Source: Rhynchosporium graminicola (lineage: Eukaryota; Ascomycota; Leotiomycetes; Helotiales; Ploettnerulaceae). Taken from it: a stretch of DNA of 64,000 nt. The position numbers were made by a program, and so were the translations under genes. The stretch spans positions 338,015-402,014 of the forward strand of contig FJUW01000042.1 of assembly GCA_900074885.1 (NCBI GenBank), written 5' to 3'. This document shows positions 1-11,663 of the stretch, in pieces; position 1 is the stretch's first letter, and each line of letters opens with the position of its first letter. The notes below the pieces were generated by a model. It saw only the letters and a program-made list of their open reading frames with translations, had not been told where the DNA came from and searched no databases.

Positions 1-360
1 GAAATAATTTTTCACACTATCAAACGACAGAAACCTAACAGCATCTTTACCTACACTGCCAATGACCATAACAGTACATCCTTTATACAGCGCTCGTATT
101 CCTCCCTCGTTCTTGTAAATCTGTGCTATCAAGAGATAGGGATTCCTCGAAACCTGGGTTATGGGAGTGCTTTTGCTGAGGGTTGAGGATGCTGCTATTT
201 TGGGAGATGTTTTACTTGTAATGGTGTTGAGGGTGGGAAGTTGACCTAGCTGCGCCCGAGTTTTGGCGAACTCGAATGGGTAAGTCAAGAAGCCTTCTAC
301 GCCGCCAGCTATGCCGCCCGAGACGATGGACACTATTGGCGGTGTGTCCGAAGGCGACAT
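1..360 (-). CDS. Mitochondrial tricarboxylate (citrate) carrier, 5' part only
   Basis: The open frame runs from an ATG at 360 to the window edge and gives the first 120 residues, so the C-terminal part lies outside. Residues 28-35 read PFEFAKTR, the Px[DE]xx[KR] signature that ends the first helix of a mitochondrial carrier repeat. The glycine-rich helix before it (SGGIAGGVEG) and the following RNPYLLI / GIRALYKGC / KDAVRFLSFD blocks resemble the yeast Ctp1 citrate carrier family, which exchanges citrate for malate or other tricarboxylates across the inner mitochondrial membrane. No intron is needed in the visible part. The next gene to the right on the same strand is another carrier-family member. 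The citrate assignment is from remembered family sequence; another substrate in the family is possible. Confidence 0.8.
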   Translation of the reverse strand, partial: MSPSDTPPIVSIVSGGIAGGVEGFLTYPFEFAKTRAQLGQLPTLNTITSKTSPKIAASSTLSKSTPITQVSRNPYLLIAQIYKNEGGIRALYKGCTVMVIGSVGKDAVRFLSFDSVKNYF

Positions 361-966
361 GTTGAGGCTCAGCCTTATGATTTGGAATATGAGATATGAT
401 TATGCGAAGGGAACGTAAGTTGGTCTCACGTTTCTGATAGAAGGAAGCACAGAATTTGATTCTTGGATGACGTAGAATTCCACTATTTACGAAGTCGGCT
501 TGGCGTCAGGGGGTTTAGCCGAAGTTAGGTAAACCAATCCTGGGGGGCTCCTTTGTGGAAGCGGATCCTGGAAACAAATGAGGATATCGTGCTTCTTTGG
601 TTTGTCTATTCAGAGTTGTTGTTTATACGCAACGATCGATTTGGTTCTCATATCTAGATATTCAATCCCGGAAACCTACTTCACTGAAGAGGGCACTTAG
701 CTACAGCAAAGCGCAGATCCGGACGAATGGATATCATGCTTCTCGTAGGTTTAAACATGCGAAACAGACTCATAAAATCGCAGACATAAGCAGAGCTTCG
801 TCACTCATAAGTGCAATCTGAGGAAACGTAGGGCCACTGGGCGCCCACCCTCCCATCCGCATTCCAGTCAAAAGTAACCCCAATTTCCACTCGCTCGCCT
901 GACCCAACACATTATTTGGGGTCCCAGATATATTAAACCCACTCAGAAACCGGCCAGCAACACTCC
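361..966. other. Intergenic, 606 bp, carrier promoter region
   Basis: The stretch lies between the ATG of the citrate carrier and the stop codon of the next carrier on the same strand. It must hold the 3' end of one and the promoter of the other. A 74-codon open frame at 597-821 on the plus strand has no recognisable content. I see nothing else. Confidence 0.5.
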
Positions 967-2474
967 CTAATCATTCTTCTTGATCGCCTTGACTTCAGAA
1001 CTCTTCAGAGCATGTCCTGCCTCCTCAATCTTCCCACCCAACTGCTCTTGGGCATTACCAAGCAAATTCCCCGCCTGCTTTGCCGAGAAATCCGTCGCAT
1101 TCCTCGCAACTTCAGTAGTATTATTGGCCATAACACCAAAACTCTCCGTCGTGATACCCACCCTCTCAGCAACATTTTCATATCCCTCCTTCAAAATATC
1201 ACCTCCCTTCTCACCTGCATTCTTGACATACTGACCCGCATCCTGGACAGCATTACCAGCCTGCTTAGCTAGTTCCGTAGGACTAGGGTATTTGTTGAGT
1301 GCTTTGAGGATCATGTAATAAGTCGATATGATCAGTTTGTGGATCTGCTCTTTGATGATCATAGTCGTGCCATGAGAGAGAAAACCTTTGAAGATTTCAC
1401 CCCAGACACCTTCGTAGAGAGCTGAAGCGCCTTCGGTTCGATAGATTCGTATAATGGTGGCGAAAACAGTACTGTCCTTAGCAAGTCTCTTGGCATCTTG
1501 ACCGGCTGTTTCGGCATCAGATCTGTCCCGGCTCTTGCCGCTCTTCTCGACTTCTTCCACTACTATCTTTGCATCGTCTTCATCGACTGGTGGTTTGGAT
1601 GATGTTTGAGCTCGGGTTTTAGCGAGTGCAAATGGGTATGTGATAGCAGAGGCAATGGCTTTGGAGAAGGCCGCCATCAGGAAAGTGATTCTGGCTCCTG
1701 GGTCATCGCGTCGATAACGGGGAAGGAGTGTACGTTTGAATGTTTCGTAAAGAAAGAAGGTAATGCTAGGGTTGAGTGTAAGGACAAGTGAAGCAGAGTA
1801 TCCAGACCAAAACCCCTGAAGGCCTTTTTCAGAACGGATCTGTGATGCTATATCGGAAACCGTGGGTTGGCGACTGTACGATGAGGATCGTGCTGCTATC
1901 ATCGATGCCGTCTGTTTTCGAGTGACAATGTTGGAGATTGGAGTTGTGAATAACTTGGACAGAGCTCCAGCAAAAGCACCAACCCCCAACTCATCGAGTG
2001 CTGGAAGCGTAGTGGCATTCGAGCCCTTCTTCTGCAAGCGATTTGATCTGAGGTAGTTGTAGAAGAGGAAAAACAGAAAACTGTCGGCAATTGATTTGCC
2101 TGTATCCTGCAGAACTCCTCCATAAAACGCACTTATTCCTTCCTCCTTGTTATAGATTTTTTCGAAGGCATCGAGCACACCTTCGTACTCTCCTTCATCG
2201 GCAAACTTTGATGATGTACGTAGAGAGCGTTGGACTTGAAGGCGGGTGATGACAAGGTCGAGTGGGTAGATGGCTAGATTGGCGATAGCTGTACCTGTGG
2301 ATCCTGCCAGAGCATGGCCGAGAGCTGGAAGAGCTGGTCCGTTAAGTGTAGAATGGTGGGTTTCCTGGACCTTGTGATAAGAGTCGAAGGCATCCTATAG
2401 TTGTCAGCAGGGCTCCTTTCCCAGAGCGTGGCAATGATAGTTACAAGTTGGCTGTTGTATTGTGAAAATGACAT
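967..2474 (-). CDS. Peroxisomal adenine-nucleotide-type mitochondrial carrier (Ant1/PMP47-like) with long C-terminal tail
   Basis: Two exons: 2474-2445 and 2394-967, with a 50-bp intron (GTAACT...CTGAC...TATAG), giving 485 aa. Three carrier signatures are visible: PLDLVITR at about 54-61, PISNIVTR at about 162 and PFALAKTR near 265. The spacing and the sequence around the first repeat fit the Ant1/PMP47 branch, which imports ATP into peroxisomes in exchange for AMP to feed fatty-acid activation. Family members are usually about 300-350 aa. Here the carrier core is followed by about 105 residues rich in Ala, Gly, Glu, Lys and Asn with regular amphipathic character (for example NAGEKGGDILKEGYENVAER), resembling LEA or apolipoprotein-like helices. 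Substrate is inferred from family likeness; the tail has no known function to me. Confidence 0.75.
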
Positions 2475-3255
2475 TTTGGCGTATATGAGGAGAGAAGGAG
2501 GTTTATTGAAGATCCACTTTCTGAGACGGAGCAGTCAAGGTTGATAAAGTATATAATGAGATGAGGGGGTGGTTGACAACTTGGACCGAATAGCTCGGCA
2601 TGTCTACGTCATTACCCCGGATTTCATTCGGCGTGGCCCGTGCCTTTGAACTTAGCTCTCCGCTTTTTTGCATGTCGCCGAAGGGCTACAAAGCCTACAA
2701 TACAAGTCTTGGCCTGTGAGTGCACGGTAGTTATGGACAACATTCAGTCAAGATCCATAGAGAGGGACAGACAGTCTTAATGATTTGCCTAACAAGAGAA
2801 TGTTTCTTTAGTTTGTCGTAGCATGTTAAGAAGATTGAACAAGTGATAAGCCAACTAGAAACTGTCGGTCCCGAGATATTGACCTAATAAAATGCTTTGA
2901 ATTCCAAGCGAATCGCACCGAAAACAGCTGTATAAACACGTGATAATCACAACTCAATCACGCACATCTTGCTTTGGGACGGTGCTGACAACCATCTCAG
3001 ATACTCGTCGGAGTCTTTTCTACGGTGAGGAAGTAGTCCTAATCCACGATATCTGAATTTTCTTCACGAGGAAGCTTGATGCACACAATGTTTGGGAATC
3101 TTTTGCTGCTGCGCAGCCAAACGTAATTACACCGACCGTCATTAACTCCTGTTCCGCTCTTAACAGCCCACCCATAATTGATATAACCTCCCTCGCTACC
3201 CATGCATCTTTCCACATTGCTTGATCATCTTCTCATGCGTCTCGTCCTCAACCTC
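2475..3255. other. Intergenic, 781 bp
   Basis: Promoter of the Ant1-like carrier (ATG at 2474, minus strand) and the downstream region of the sorting nexin gene. Only a 65-codon open frame of low quality is present (3020-3217, minus). No gene or RNA was recognised. Confidence 0.5.
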
Positions 3256-5410
3256 TCAGCTCTCATCTATCTTGTTGATCTCTGACTTGGCCTCCTCCCA
3301 AGTCTCCTTGTTCTTCTTCGCCCATTCGATTTGACTCTTTGCATATGCAAGCTGGGATTGTTAGTTTCTGCACAAAATTTCGTAGGACTAAGGAAAACTT
3401 ACCATGTAGCGTCTCAGGTCATCTTCCTTCTCCGCCTGGAATCGCTTCAAGTCTTTCAGTACACCCGCACTCGCATTACGAACATCCTGTTCCGAAGCCT
3501 TTTGTGCCTGCTCTAATTGTTCAATGGACTCCCTCGTCTTTCCAATTTGATCTCTCCTCGTGCGTTCGGGGTCAACATCGACAACTCCGTGAACAGCATG
3601 GCTAATACGACCAAAGATTTTATTGGTGATAAAGTTCCCACTTGAGCTTTTACGATGAACTGGGCTCGCCAGCTCTTCGGGTGCTCCCTGAGTGGCTGAA
3701 GGTGGGCTCGAGCCACCATCGTGAGTTGGAGGGAAGTCAGAGTCAATCGACGCAGTATCTTCTTGGGCGTTTTCTCCCCGTCTTGTACTGAGAGGATCTC
3801 TGGCAGACGAGTTTGACCGCCGAGGAAGATTGCCTGTACCGCTGTTGTTCAAGTACTGCTCAATTCTTTTGGCTTCCGTCTCGCTTCGTTCTAGTGACTC
3901 GAGTAATATCTTTTTCTTCGCCAGCTCATCATTAGTCATTTCTTGCTGAACGCGCTTCAAAACCCGATACCGTAAGACAGCTCTGACAACGCCAGCAAAC
4001 TGTGCACTTTCTCTCATTGGCTCAGCGAAGCTTGCACCCAATGATCCCGCGAGCTCCTCTGTTGCGAGATACGAAGAGTCTACAGCTTGACCTACTCGTT
4101 CAATCGCGGCTGCAAGAGAAGTAGATGGTTCGGAAAGAGAAAAGCCATTGAATCTGGCGCCTAGCTCTGCCAGGTCCGAGGACAGGGATTGCAGATGTTG
4201 AAGCGTTCTCCGGTTGACTTTCTCGATAGGACCAGTGAGTAGCAGTTCGAGCTCCTTAGTACCAGCTTCGAAATTAATGAAATAGGGGTCAAGGGCTTGC
4301 TCGTTCAAGTTTTGAGAGTCGGGAGGAAATCGGCCATGCACCTGAATGCCAGGTATGGTATGCGCAGCTGTCGATGGACTAGCAGCATATTCAGGAGGTT
4401 GATTTGGCATGCCTTGAGCGTTGGTCGAGTGAGAAGAAGCTGCCTTCAGCTTCGCAGATGCAGCTGGGACAGGCAAGAATGCATGAGCAGGTGAGGGGTT
4501 GGCGGGGTCGAGTGGTGGGGCTTTCATGTTGGATTTGGGAATGGATGCAATTGGGTGGGAATGTAAGACTTCGTTCTGCTACCAGTCAGGATGAATCTAG
4601 TAGCTCCGAAACAGACGAACATACCCAGCTTGAATTTGGATCAAGAAATCTCCACCAAACCCCATCGTTCCGGACCTCATCCATGCGCCTACATCTGTTC
4701 AAGAACACAGCCAGCATGCGCTTCCGTAGATCGATTATTTGCTGGTCTTGTTTCGCCTTGGTAGGGTTAGCAGCATAGTCTGCCATAGTATGTTTCTCGG
4801 GGATCGGTGGCATGACCAGGGTTGGGTGTAGGCGTGAGAGGGCATCTCTCAGAGAAGCGAATTCTGAATATCTTCTTCTGACCTCCAAGTCCTGCCCAGC
4901 ATTAGTAAAGCTCTAATGGTGGAATTGGATTCCATACCCCAGTCCGAATTGTGTAGACAATGTATTTTCCACCACTCTCCAAGCTCTTTCCAGCATCCAC
5001 AATCAGAATCGGGAGCTCAGGATTCTCATAGAGGATCTGCTCAATACGACTGTCATAGCCACCCTTCTTGCGCTTCGGGGCTTCCAGCGTTGATCCACCA
5101 TACTCATCATCACTTCCCGCATCGCTGGTATCGTACTGTCGAGGTCGAGCATCGTTCTCTGTATCATGGGCATCGCTGGTTGTAGACGGTGTTTGGGGAC
5201 CTCCATAGGCGTTTTCTACGATTTCCCATCCCGGGTCAGCAACCGGCTCATCATCTAGGCAAATCGATTCCATCATTCTTGCGCGCTGAAGAAATCAAAA
5301 CCAAAAGAGAACTCACGAGAGCTTGGGGAGCTGGGGTTGGCTGCTGAAGAGGTGGAATCACGTCGTTCAAAGCTCGTCCCATAAGGATTGTTGTCTTCGT
5401 CGTTCCACAT
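3256..5410 (-). CDS. snx41: Sorting nexin Snx41/Atg20 family, PX-BAR protein
   Basis: Five exons by my reading: 5410-5317, 5254-4938, 4891-4625, 4575-3403 and 3351-3256, total 648 aa. The N-terminus MWNDEDNNPYGTSFERRDS is the hallmark start of filamentous-fungal Snx41 proteins, which decided the start over an ATG one codon earlier. A PX domain spans about residues 108-226, with the phosphoinositide-binding RRRYSEF motif, a proline loop (PPIPEKH) and a final RKRMLAVFLNRC helix. The rest is a BAR-like helical region ending in a conserved AKSQIEWAKKNKETWEEA tail that is supplied by the last exon. The family binds PI3P on endosomes and acts in retrieval of SNARE cargo and in selective autophagy. 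Intron 1 (5255-5316) has the least typical acceptor context, but it is the only join that keeps frame. Confidence 0.88.
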
Positions 5411-6621
5411 CATGCAAGGTTTCGCTCCTGCTGGAGCTGACCAACAAAGCAGTCACTGCGCTGGGTTGTTGTCGTGAATGCTGTTTGGGGCAGATGAAGG
5501 CTTCGAGCATGAAGTTGTTCGAGAGTGAAGGCATTCCCAGCCGCCTGCCCGCATCGTCATCAGCCATTGGCACGGACCACATCGCCAACGTCGGGTCAAT
5601 TTCAGTATCTGTATTCTCACTTTTCTTTCTTGATGTATGGCAGCATCTCTTTATGTCTTCGAAACCTCTGTCAGAACCCTGCTGATTCTCTCCAGCTGGA
5701 CATATGATATTTACCCACTACTAAAGCTGTTTGATGGATGTTCTCGCAAGTTTGCTGAGAGCCCCTCCCATTCCCAGTGGAAACCGCTTCATTTTGTTGC
5801 TTCACCTAGCTGGTTCTCCATGTTTGCAACGCTTTGTTTGATTTGTTTCTTACGTTGTGGCTCCATTGATTTAGCGGAGGTGGCTTCGCTGAGCTTGGTT
5901 TATTTGCAGGGCATAAGTAGCAATATTCCTATGAGTGTTGATTCTACATGACGCTAGAGCTATTGCAGTGGGAGTCATAGTAGTGATAAAGCTATGACTA
6001 CATTCGGAATGCCTTAGATAAGTACAATATAGGGTAGGTCAAATTTCTGTTATCTTTGGCCGTAGCGTGGGGAGTGGTGGTAAATTTAAAATACCCTTTG
6101 ATGCCGCTTGGGTATTTATCCCTTGGGTGGATAGCTGTGAAAACGCATGCCACGGCAAAGACCCTCATCGTCACTTCGACATTCATATGTGTAGAGCAAG
6201 CGATTTGATTCTTAGGCACACTGTTAGCAGACAATGATACGAAGGATACCTCTCTTCAATAGTGTCGGCAGGAAAGTGGCATAAACATTATGTGAAGCCC
6301 TTAAGTAACAAAGAAATTCTCCTGACCTATGGTTCTATCATTCACAATCATGATAATCTCTATATCCCATATCATTACCTTGGCTTTAATAGTACTGAGT
6401 ACCTATGCTTTTCTGCCTTGCTTCAAGTAGCGTGCCTCGTGCTGCCACCGACAAATTCCACGCTAGCGGGCTGCATCCGAGGTGAGGCTGTGTATATATT
6501 TCCCTCGTTTCGAAACGCTCACTCTTAGACAACTGACAAAATTCTCGATGGGACCAACCTTAACACGATCCAAAGAGTGTTCCTGATTGAATCAAACTCC
6601 GACATGGTAATAGTAAGTTGA
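5411..6621. other. Intergenic, about 1.2 kb
   Basis: Upstream of snx41 on the minus strand and upstream of the 2EXR gene on the plus strand. Open frames of 60-120 codons exist on both strands but none has domain-like content or splice logic. A missing first exon of the 2EXR gene may lie in the right part. Confidence 0.4.
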
Positions 6622-8093
6622 TTAGGCCCTTTCGAACTATCCTCAGCTTGGCGCGCACTTCAAAACGTTGGAAAGATTGCTAAAGTCTTCCAGGATGAGG
6701 ATCTCAGCGATGCCGCGCTGCAGGAATACCATGGGGCGACTATCAGCGTCCTGTTTATCGCAAGCGTCAAGCCAAGATTCAACAGTCCTGATTCTTCTTC
6801 ACTCAAGTGGACAGGCCCCGGCAAGCCACTGAAGAAGTTCACCCTCTTTCCAAAGCTTCCTATTGAGATCAGACACATGATATGTGTGTCTCCATCATTT
6901 CTAACTGAATTGGATATTCGTATTTCCGAGTAGATACCTTACTCGGAAATTTTATGAGTAAATGCTAACCTATTATTTCAGGGCTGTACGCACTTCCCTC
7001 TGAACGAGTGATCACCTTCTGCACCAGGGAAAGGTCTTTCGTCGATGGGAAAGTGAAGATATGGCCGCCTGGGAATACAGGAAGGCTTCGAGCGTCTGGG
7101 ATCACGCGGCGTAAGACCGAGAGAACATTGTACAAAAGACAACATCGAGCCAGAAAGCTGCAGGGTAGTGTGACTTCAGACCCAAGTGACAGCGAAGATT
7201 TGGATTATGTCTATCGCTCGGACTACATGGATTTCTCCGAAGACTCAGAGGGCTGCACGCCACATGTTGCAAATCATGACCCTCAAACCCATTCGATAAG
7301 GTTCGCAGAGGTCAATCGACACTCTGAAGAACGAATTAATACAGCCAAGCTGCAGTATCGCAAAGCACTAGCTTCATTCATGGACCCCGCCAGCGCCTCC
7401 CCTGGAAATTTAAGATATTCTGCAATTAACATCGCAGCCACGTCGACTACAAGAGGTAGTGCAACCAGCCAGATGGGCCGAGGTGGATCGCCTGACAACA
7501 AGTCCGCCTCAACGCAACACTCCGCGAGCATTCCCCAAAGACTAGAGCTGCGAGATACCAACACAATCAGAACCTCGCTGGCAAAATCAGTGAAGGCTAA
7601 GTACTATCCAACCTTACTACAACTCTGTGCAGATTCGCGTGCAGTCGCCCTGAAGCATTTCACGCTATCTCTGCACAAGGAGCGAGACGGGAAACCAATC
7701 TACATCGACTGCCGCTGCGAGGAAGTCCGGCTGCTTGATGTCAAGACACTTCTGGTCCTCGGCGGTCTGCAAAGCTTCAGGGATCGAAATAAACGCGCCA
7801 TCAGCGAGGTGCTGGGTCAGAGACGTAACGAGCTCGAGAACAAGCTACGTTTCCTGAGCCTCGCATTCACGTGGGTTGGATCCTCATGTAGACCCATCGT
7901 TCCCTTGCTAGCACGCTTTCGAAATTTGGACGTGGTGCTAATGGACGGTCTCCGTCGAGGCAACGGGCATTTCAACCAAGCGGGAGAGACGACACAAGAG
8001 AAGAAGCTCAAGGGGTTGTTGGATCAAGATGATAAGGATCGGGGCGTCGGATGCTTACTGAATAAGGTTCCTGACTTCAAGTACGTGCGATAA
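6622..8093 (+). CDS. 2EXR-domain protein with large low-complexity insert
   Basis: The coding frame is open from 6622 and is joined across a 98-bp intron (6884-6981, GTGTGT...TTTCAG). The join creates KLPIEIRHMIWLYALPSERV, which matches the opening motif of the fungal 2EXR domain (Pfam PF20150). The second half of the domain, LLQLCADSRAVALKHFTLSL, appears about 210 residues later, separated by an acidic and serine-rich insert. In the second motif the usual Glu of ESR is Asp. 2EXR proteins are a large ascomycete family of unknown function, often expanded in Leotiomycetes. No ATG is found in frame between 6622 and the intron, and the frame is closed by TGA at 6619. The true first exon was not located (ATG at 6604 followed by GTAAGT is a candidate but the phases do not agree simply), so the start is uncertain and 5' decay is possible. 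Confidence 0.6.
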
Positions 8094-9181
8094 GTGCAGT
8101 ACGCAGAGTCCATCGATGGCGGAGAAAGTGGGTTGTGACAGACACATACGAGAGTCCTGTACTCTTCATAGGAATTGAATGAAGCCGTTTCGCCATCTTC
8201 TTCTTCTTCTCTTTCTTCACCCATTTGTGATTCTCAAACCCCCTACTAGCCCTTACTCAACCTTTTTCGCGTCTTATTTCTTCTTCTGCTATTTCTACAA
8301 AAAGCCATCATTCCCAAAAGTGTAAAGCTTCCATAGCCATTGTTCTACCTTAATCCCTGTTAAACGCGCCAAAGCTGTGGAATCAAGCCCAAGAGCTGTG
8401 ATTTTTCCGGTCTTGCGCCAGATATATATCCAATCAAATCCCATCCCATCCTATCCTTTTCACCAACTCAAATTAAACTCCTCATTCCCCCTTCGCATTC
8501 CTCGTCCCACATACATACCTATCCAGCATCATCATTCTATTATACTCCCAGTTTTTTTTTTCATTCCGCTCCATCCCGCTCCATCCCTTCCCGATCCCCC
8601 TCTAAACAACGAACTTGAAACCCAATTAGCCTAACAAAAAGCCATGAGTTTCGCAACACAAAAAAAATGCTTCCCTTCAAATCAAATCATAAGTACCGGA
8701 TATCTACTCTAGACGCCTCTTGGAAGGTTGAAGAGAGTGGAGAAATTCCATAACGGCTCAGGCCCGAAGCTATCTTAGTCTATCTATGCTGATGACGAGA
8801 AGTATGGTGAAGAATTCTAGATCCATGTTTATTTATTCATCCTCGCTTAGCTAGCGTGAGGTAGATTGCAGCTTTCCGGCGGGGATCAAGAATAGAATAC
8901 AGCGTTATTACCTGCTCGCAAGCTGCTTCTACTTACGTTCATTGTCTGCACAGGTTTGGACAGCCGGAATTCGTTTTCTGGCGAACACAGTCATACATTC
9001 GCAAGTTGGAAGCTTTAAAGCTTGACATCATATATGTGACTTGCGTTTACTTGGAGTCTTAGCCTACATCCTATGATACAACATCTCAAACCCTTTCTAT
9101 GTTGCCCACGGCCGCCTCAAACCTTAACCAACCTCTCCGCATACCTGCCCGCCCTTCACCAAACTCCAAGCACCATTAACC
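8094..9181. other. Intergenic, 1.1 kb, with pyrimidine-rich tract
   Basis: Between the ends of two convergent genes. The part from about 8440 to 8640 is strongly C/T-rich on the plus strand with a run of T's and looks like a fungal core promoter or 5' leader. The first ATG after it (8643) opens only a 22-codon frame. I recognise no protein here; a non-coding transcript or a lost gene is possible. Confidence 0.35.
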
Positions 9182-11663
9182 CTAACGGATAGTAGAAGGC
9201 GTCGTAGGCGGCAGGAACTCACCTGCAGTATGACTAAACGTTCTGTTCTCATCCCATCTTTGACACGCATTACTCATCGGAAAAGTCTTCGCACCGTTCA
9301 AGATTGGAATATCCGGCTCAGAGATCTCATACCGACGCACTACATTTTCATCATCCTTCTCACCCCCATCCTGATAAACCACAAAATCATCATCATCAGC
9401 ACCGTCATATCCTCCTAGTCTTCGCTCTCTAGTCGATCTATGTCTTCGTGGTGGAGGCGAAGGCGTGAGTACTGAGTCACTGTCCCCACTTTCGTTTTCG
9501 GGTGTGGTCCCATCATATCCTTGACGATCACTACCAACTAGGCGTCTGGAATCTCTTCGACTGCTTCGATGGTGGTCTCGGATTGTGTCTCTACGGCGAG
9601 GGGGAGATGGTGAGTCACGACGGTGGTGGTGAGATGAGCGATGGGGTGCACGATCTGCGGATTTGGAGCGTTTTGATGATGGATTATAGATGTGACGGGG
9701 AAAGTCTTCCGGGATCTTGTGGTGGTGCTTGTCGAATACATCTTCTGCCATCCTACATGACACGGAAATTAGAATCTGAGCATACTTGAAAACTGGAGAT
9801 GGTTCGCATGTATGTTGAAGGAAATACACAACTTACTTCTTCAGCTTCCCCTTGCCCTTCCGCTTTTCCTCTGGTATATATTGGTCCCATCCACCCTTCG
9901 GCTCAGCATAAGTTGTCATCAAACCGAGTACCAGAGGTAATAGGGGTACGAGCTTCTTAAGACCGGCCTTCAATCCACCACTCTCGCCACTTTCAGAGTT
10001 TCGTCTCTTTTTTTCCTTATCGTTGGACCTATCCTGGCGATCATGAGAAACACTGCAGATTGTCAATTGATGTTTAATCCGAGACTCTGAAGTGCTTCTG
10101 ATAGATTGAGGGGCTTTACCTTCGTAGTCTATGCTTTGAATCTTCTCGAACAGATTCTCGTCGTTTTAGACTGCGATCTCTCCTGAGTTGGGAGTCCTCT
10201 TCGCCTCTGTTATCATAGCTGCGCCTAGGCCGTCCACCGTCAATATCCTCCGCGGCTCTATCTCTTCTGACTTCGAAGTTACCTTCGCCTCTAGGATCGT
10301 AGCTGCGTCTAGAACGCCCATCCTCGATACCTTCTTCCACTCGACCTCTTCCGAATTCGAAACTTTCTTCACCTCTGCGTGTACGGCTGTGTCTATGTCG
10401 GTCTTCCTCGATACCCTCTTCGTTTTCATGTCTTCTCCTCTCACCATATCCTCGACCCTCGTGCTCTCTCCTGCCCACATGAGTATGGCTTTGACTTCTT
10501 TTCCGACCATACTCCGGTCTCTGAGCCTTTTGTCGATCCCTACGCCTCTCACTACGCTCCCTCATCTCATCCTCAATTTCCTGTCGAGTTCTTCTAGATC
10601 CATCATATCCTCCCATCGACTCTTCCCTCGATAGTCTCACGTCTCGCTGTAGGACATTTCCCCTCCTGCCTGTCCTCACAGCACTCCCCACACCAACATC
10701 CGCCGCAGCACCCGTCATCGGCCTCGCGAAATCCCTAGTCGTTGTCTCCCTGTTTCTATCACCTGCTCTGTCCATCTCCTCTTCAGCAGGACCAAACGGC
10801 ATACTAACAGGCCTAAAAAACTGCCTCGGACTAGGCTGTCTCACAACCCTATAAGCCTGCGGTTCTTTCGCATTCGTTCTTCCATCTGGATCGCCAGCAA
10901 TGATCCGAATCCCATCATCATCACCTCTCATATTCGGCAGTGGTGGCGTGAGACTCTCTTTCTTCCCACCCCGACTCTGGCTCCTGGTTCGCGACATGCT
11001 CGTCTTGATAGAGATTTTCAGTGGTGGCCTGTGGATATCTGCACCTTTCTCCTCGTCACCGGCTTTTCCTGATCGAATACGAATCTTCTTAATACGGGGA
11101 CGTCGAATGAATGTCCACCAGATGAGGAAGGCGAGGAGAAGAGCCCCTAACCCGGCACCGACAGCGATACCAATATGTGTTTTGCGAGACCAGCAATTCC
11201 AGGAAAGGCAATCTAACGTAACAATCAGTATCGGCCACGTAAAACAATGGGAAGAGAAAGGGAAGCAGTATCCCAAGATCATCTTGAAACATTAACAAGA
11301 ATATTTTGGGCTCCTCGTTCACCTACCACGTTCCCCAATTTGGGATGAGGTAGCAACGTCAGTATTTGTGCTTGTGACCTGTACAGGCGATTGACTCAGT
11401 GTTCTCGTGGCGATAGCTAATCCTGAGGGATTGACAGCGATTCCCACGACGTTGGTGAGGATGAGTACTGGTAGAGCTGAAGGTGTATATGTACTACTCT
11501 GACCTTCCACTCTAGGAAGCGTCGTAGATGGTAAACGTTCTATTCCTGCCACAGGGGACAGGATTGTAAACGATGCCTGGTCAGTGTAAAGAGTGATGGT
11601 GGTGGTGAGAAAAGTAGTCGCTGTTGCACCGTAACTTGTCAGAGATGGGGAAGGAGCTGCCAT
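9182..11663 (-). CDS. Single-pass membrane protein with arginine-rich repeated cytosolic tail, unknown function
   Basis: Four exons: 11663-11327, 11212-10120, 10052-9837 and 9752-9182, total 738 aa. All joins keep frame with GT..AG ends. The first 112 residues are rich in Ser/Thr and look extracellular. One hydrophobic helix lies at about 126-148 (GIAVGAGLGALLLAFLIWW) followed by basic residues IRRPRIKKIRIR, a stop-transfer signal. The remaining about 590 residues are highly charged, with many RR/RD/SR dipeptides, including three 28-residue repeats. No signal peptide is seen, so a type III membrane topology is likely. The layout resembles fungal Mid2-like or mucin-like surface proteins, but I cannot name it. 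A second gene starting in exon 4 (MAEDVF) is an alternative. Confidence 0.65.
10173..10424 (-). repeat. Three 84-bp (28-aa) coding tandem repeats
   Basis: Within exon 2 of the membrane protein three consecutive 28-residue units share the pattern EE.I..GR.RRSYD.RGE followed by RRDR. The middle and last units are most alike. The period is exactly 84 bp on the reverse strand. Confidence 0.7.

Noticed and set aside
9182..9752. Separate gene starting MAEDVF in the last exon of the repeat-tail membrane protein
   Set aside because: The upstream exon joins in phase with GTAAGT..TAG and the charged composition continues, so one gene is simpler; only transcripts can decide.
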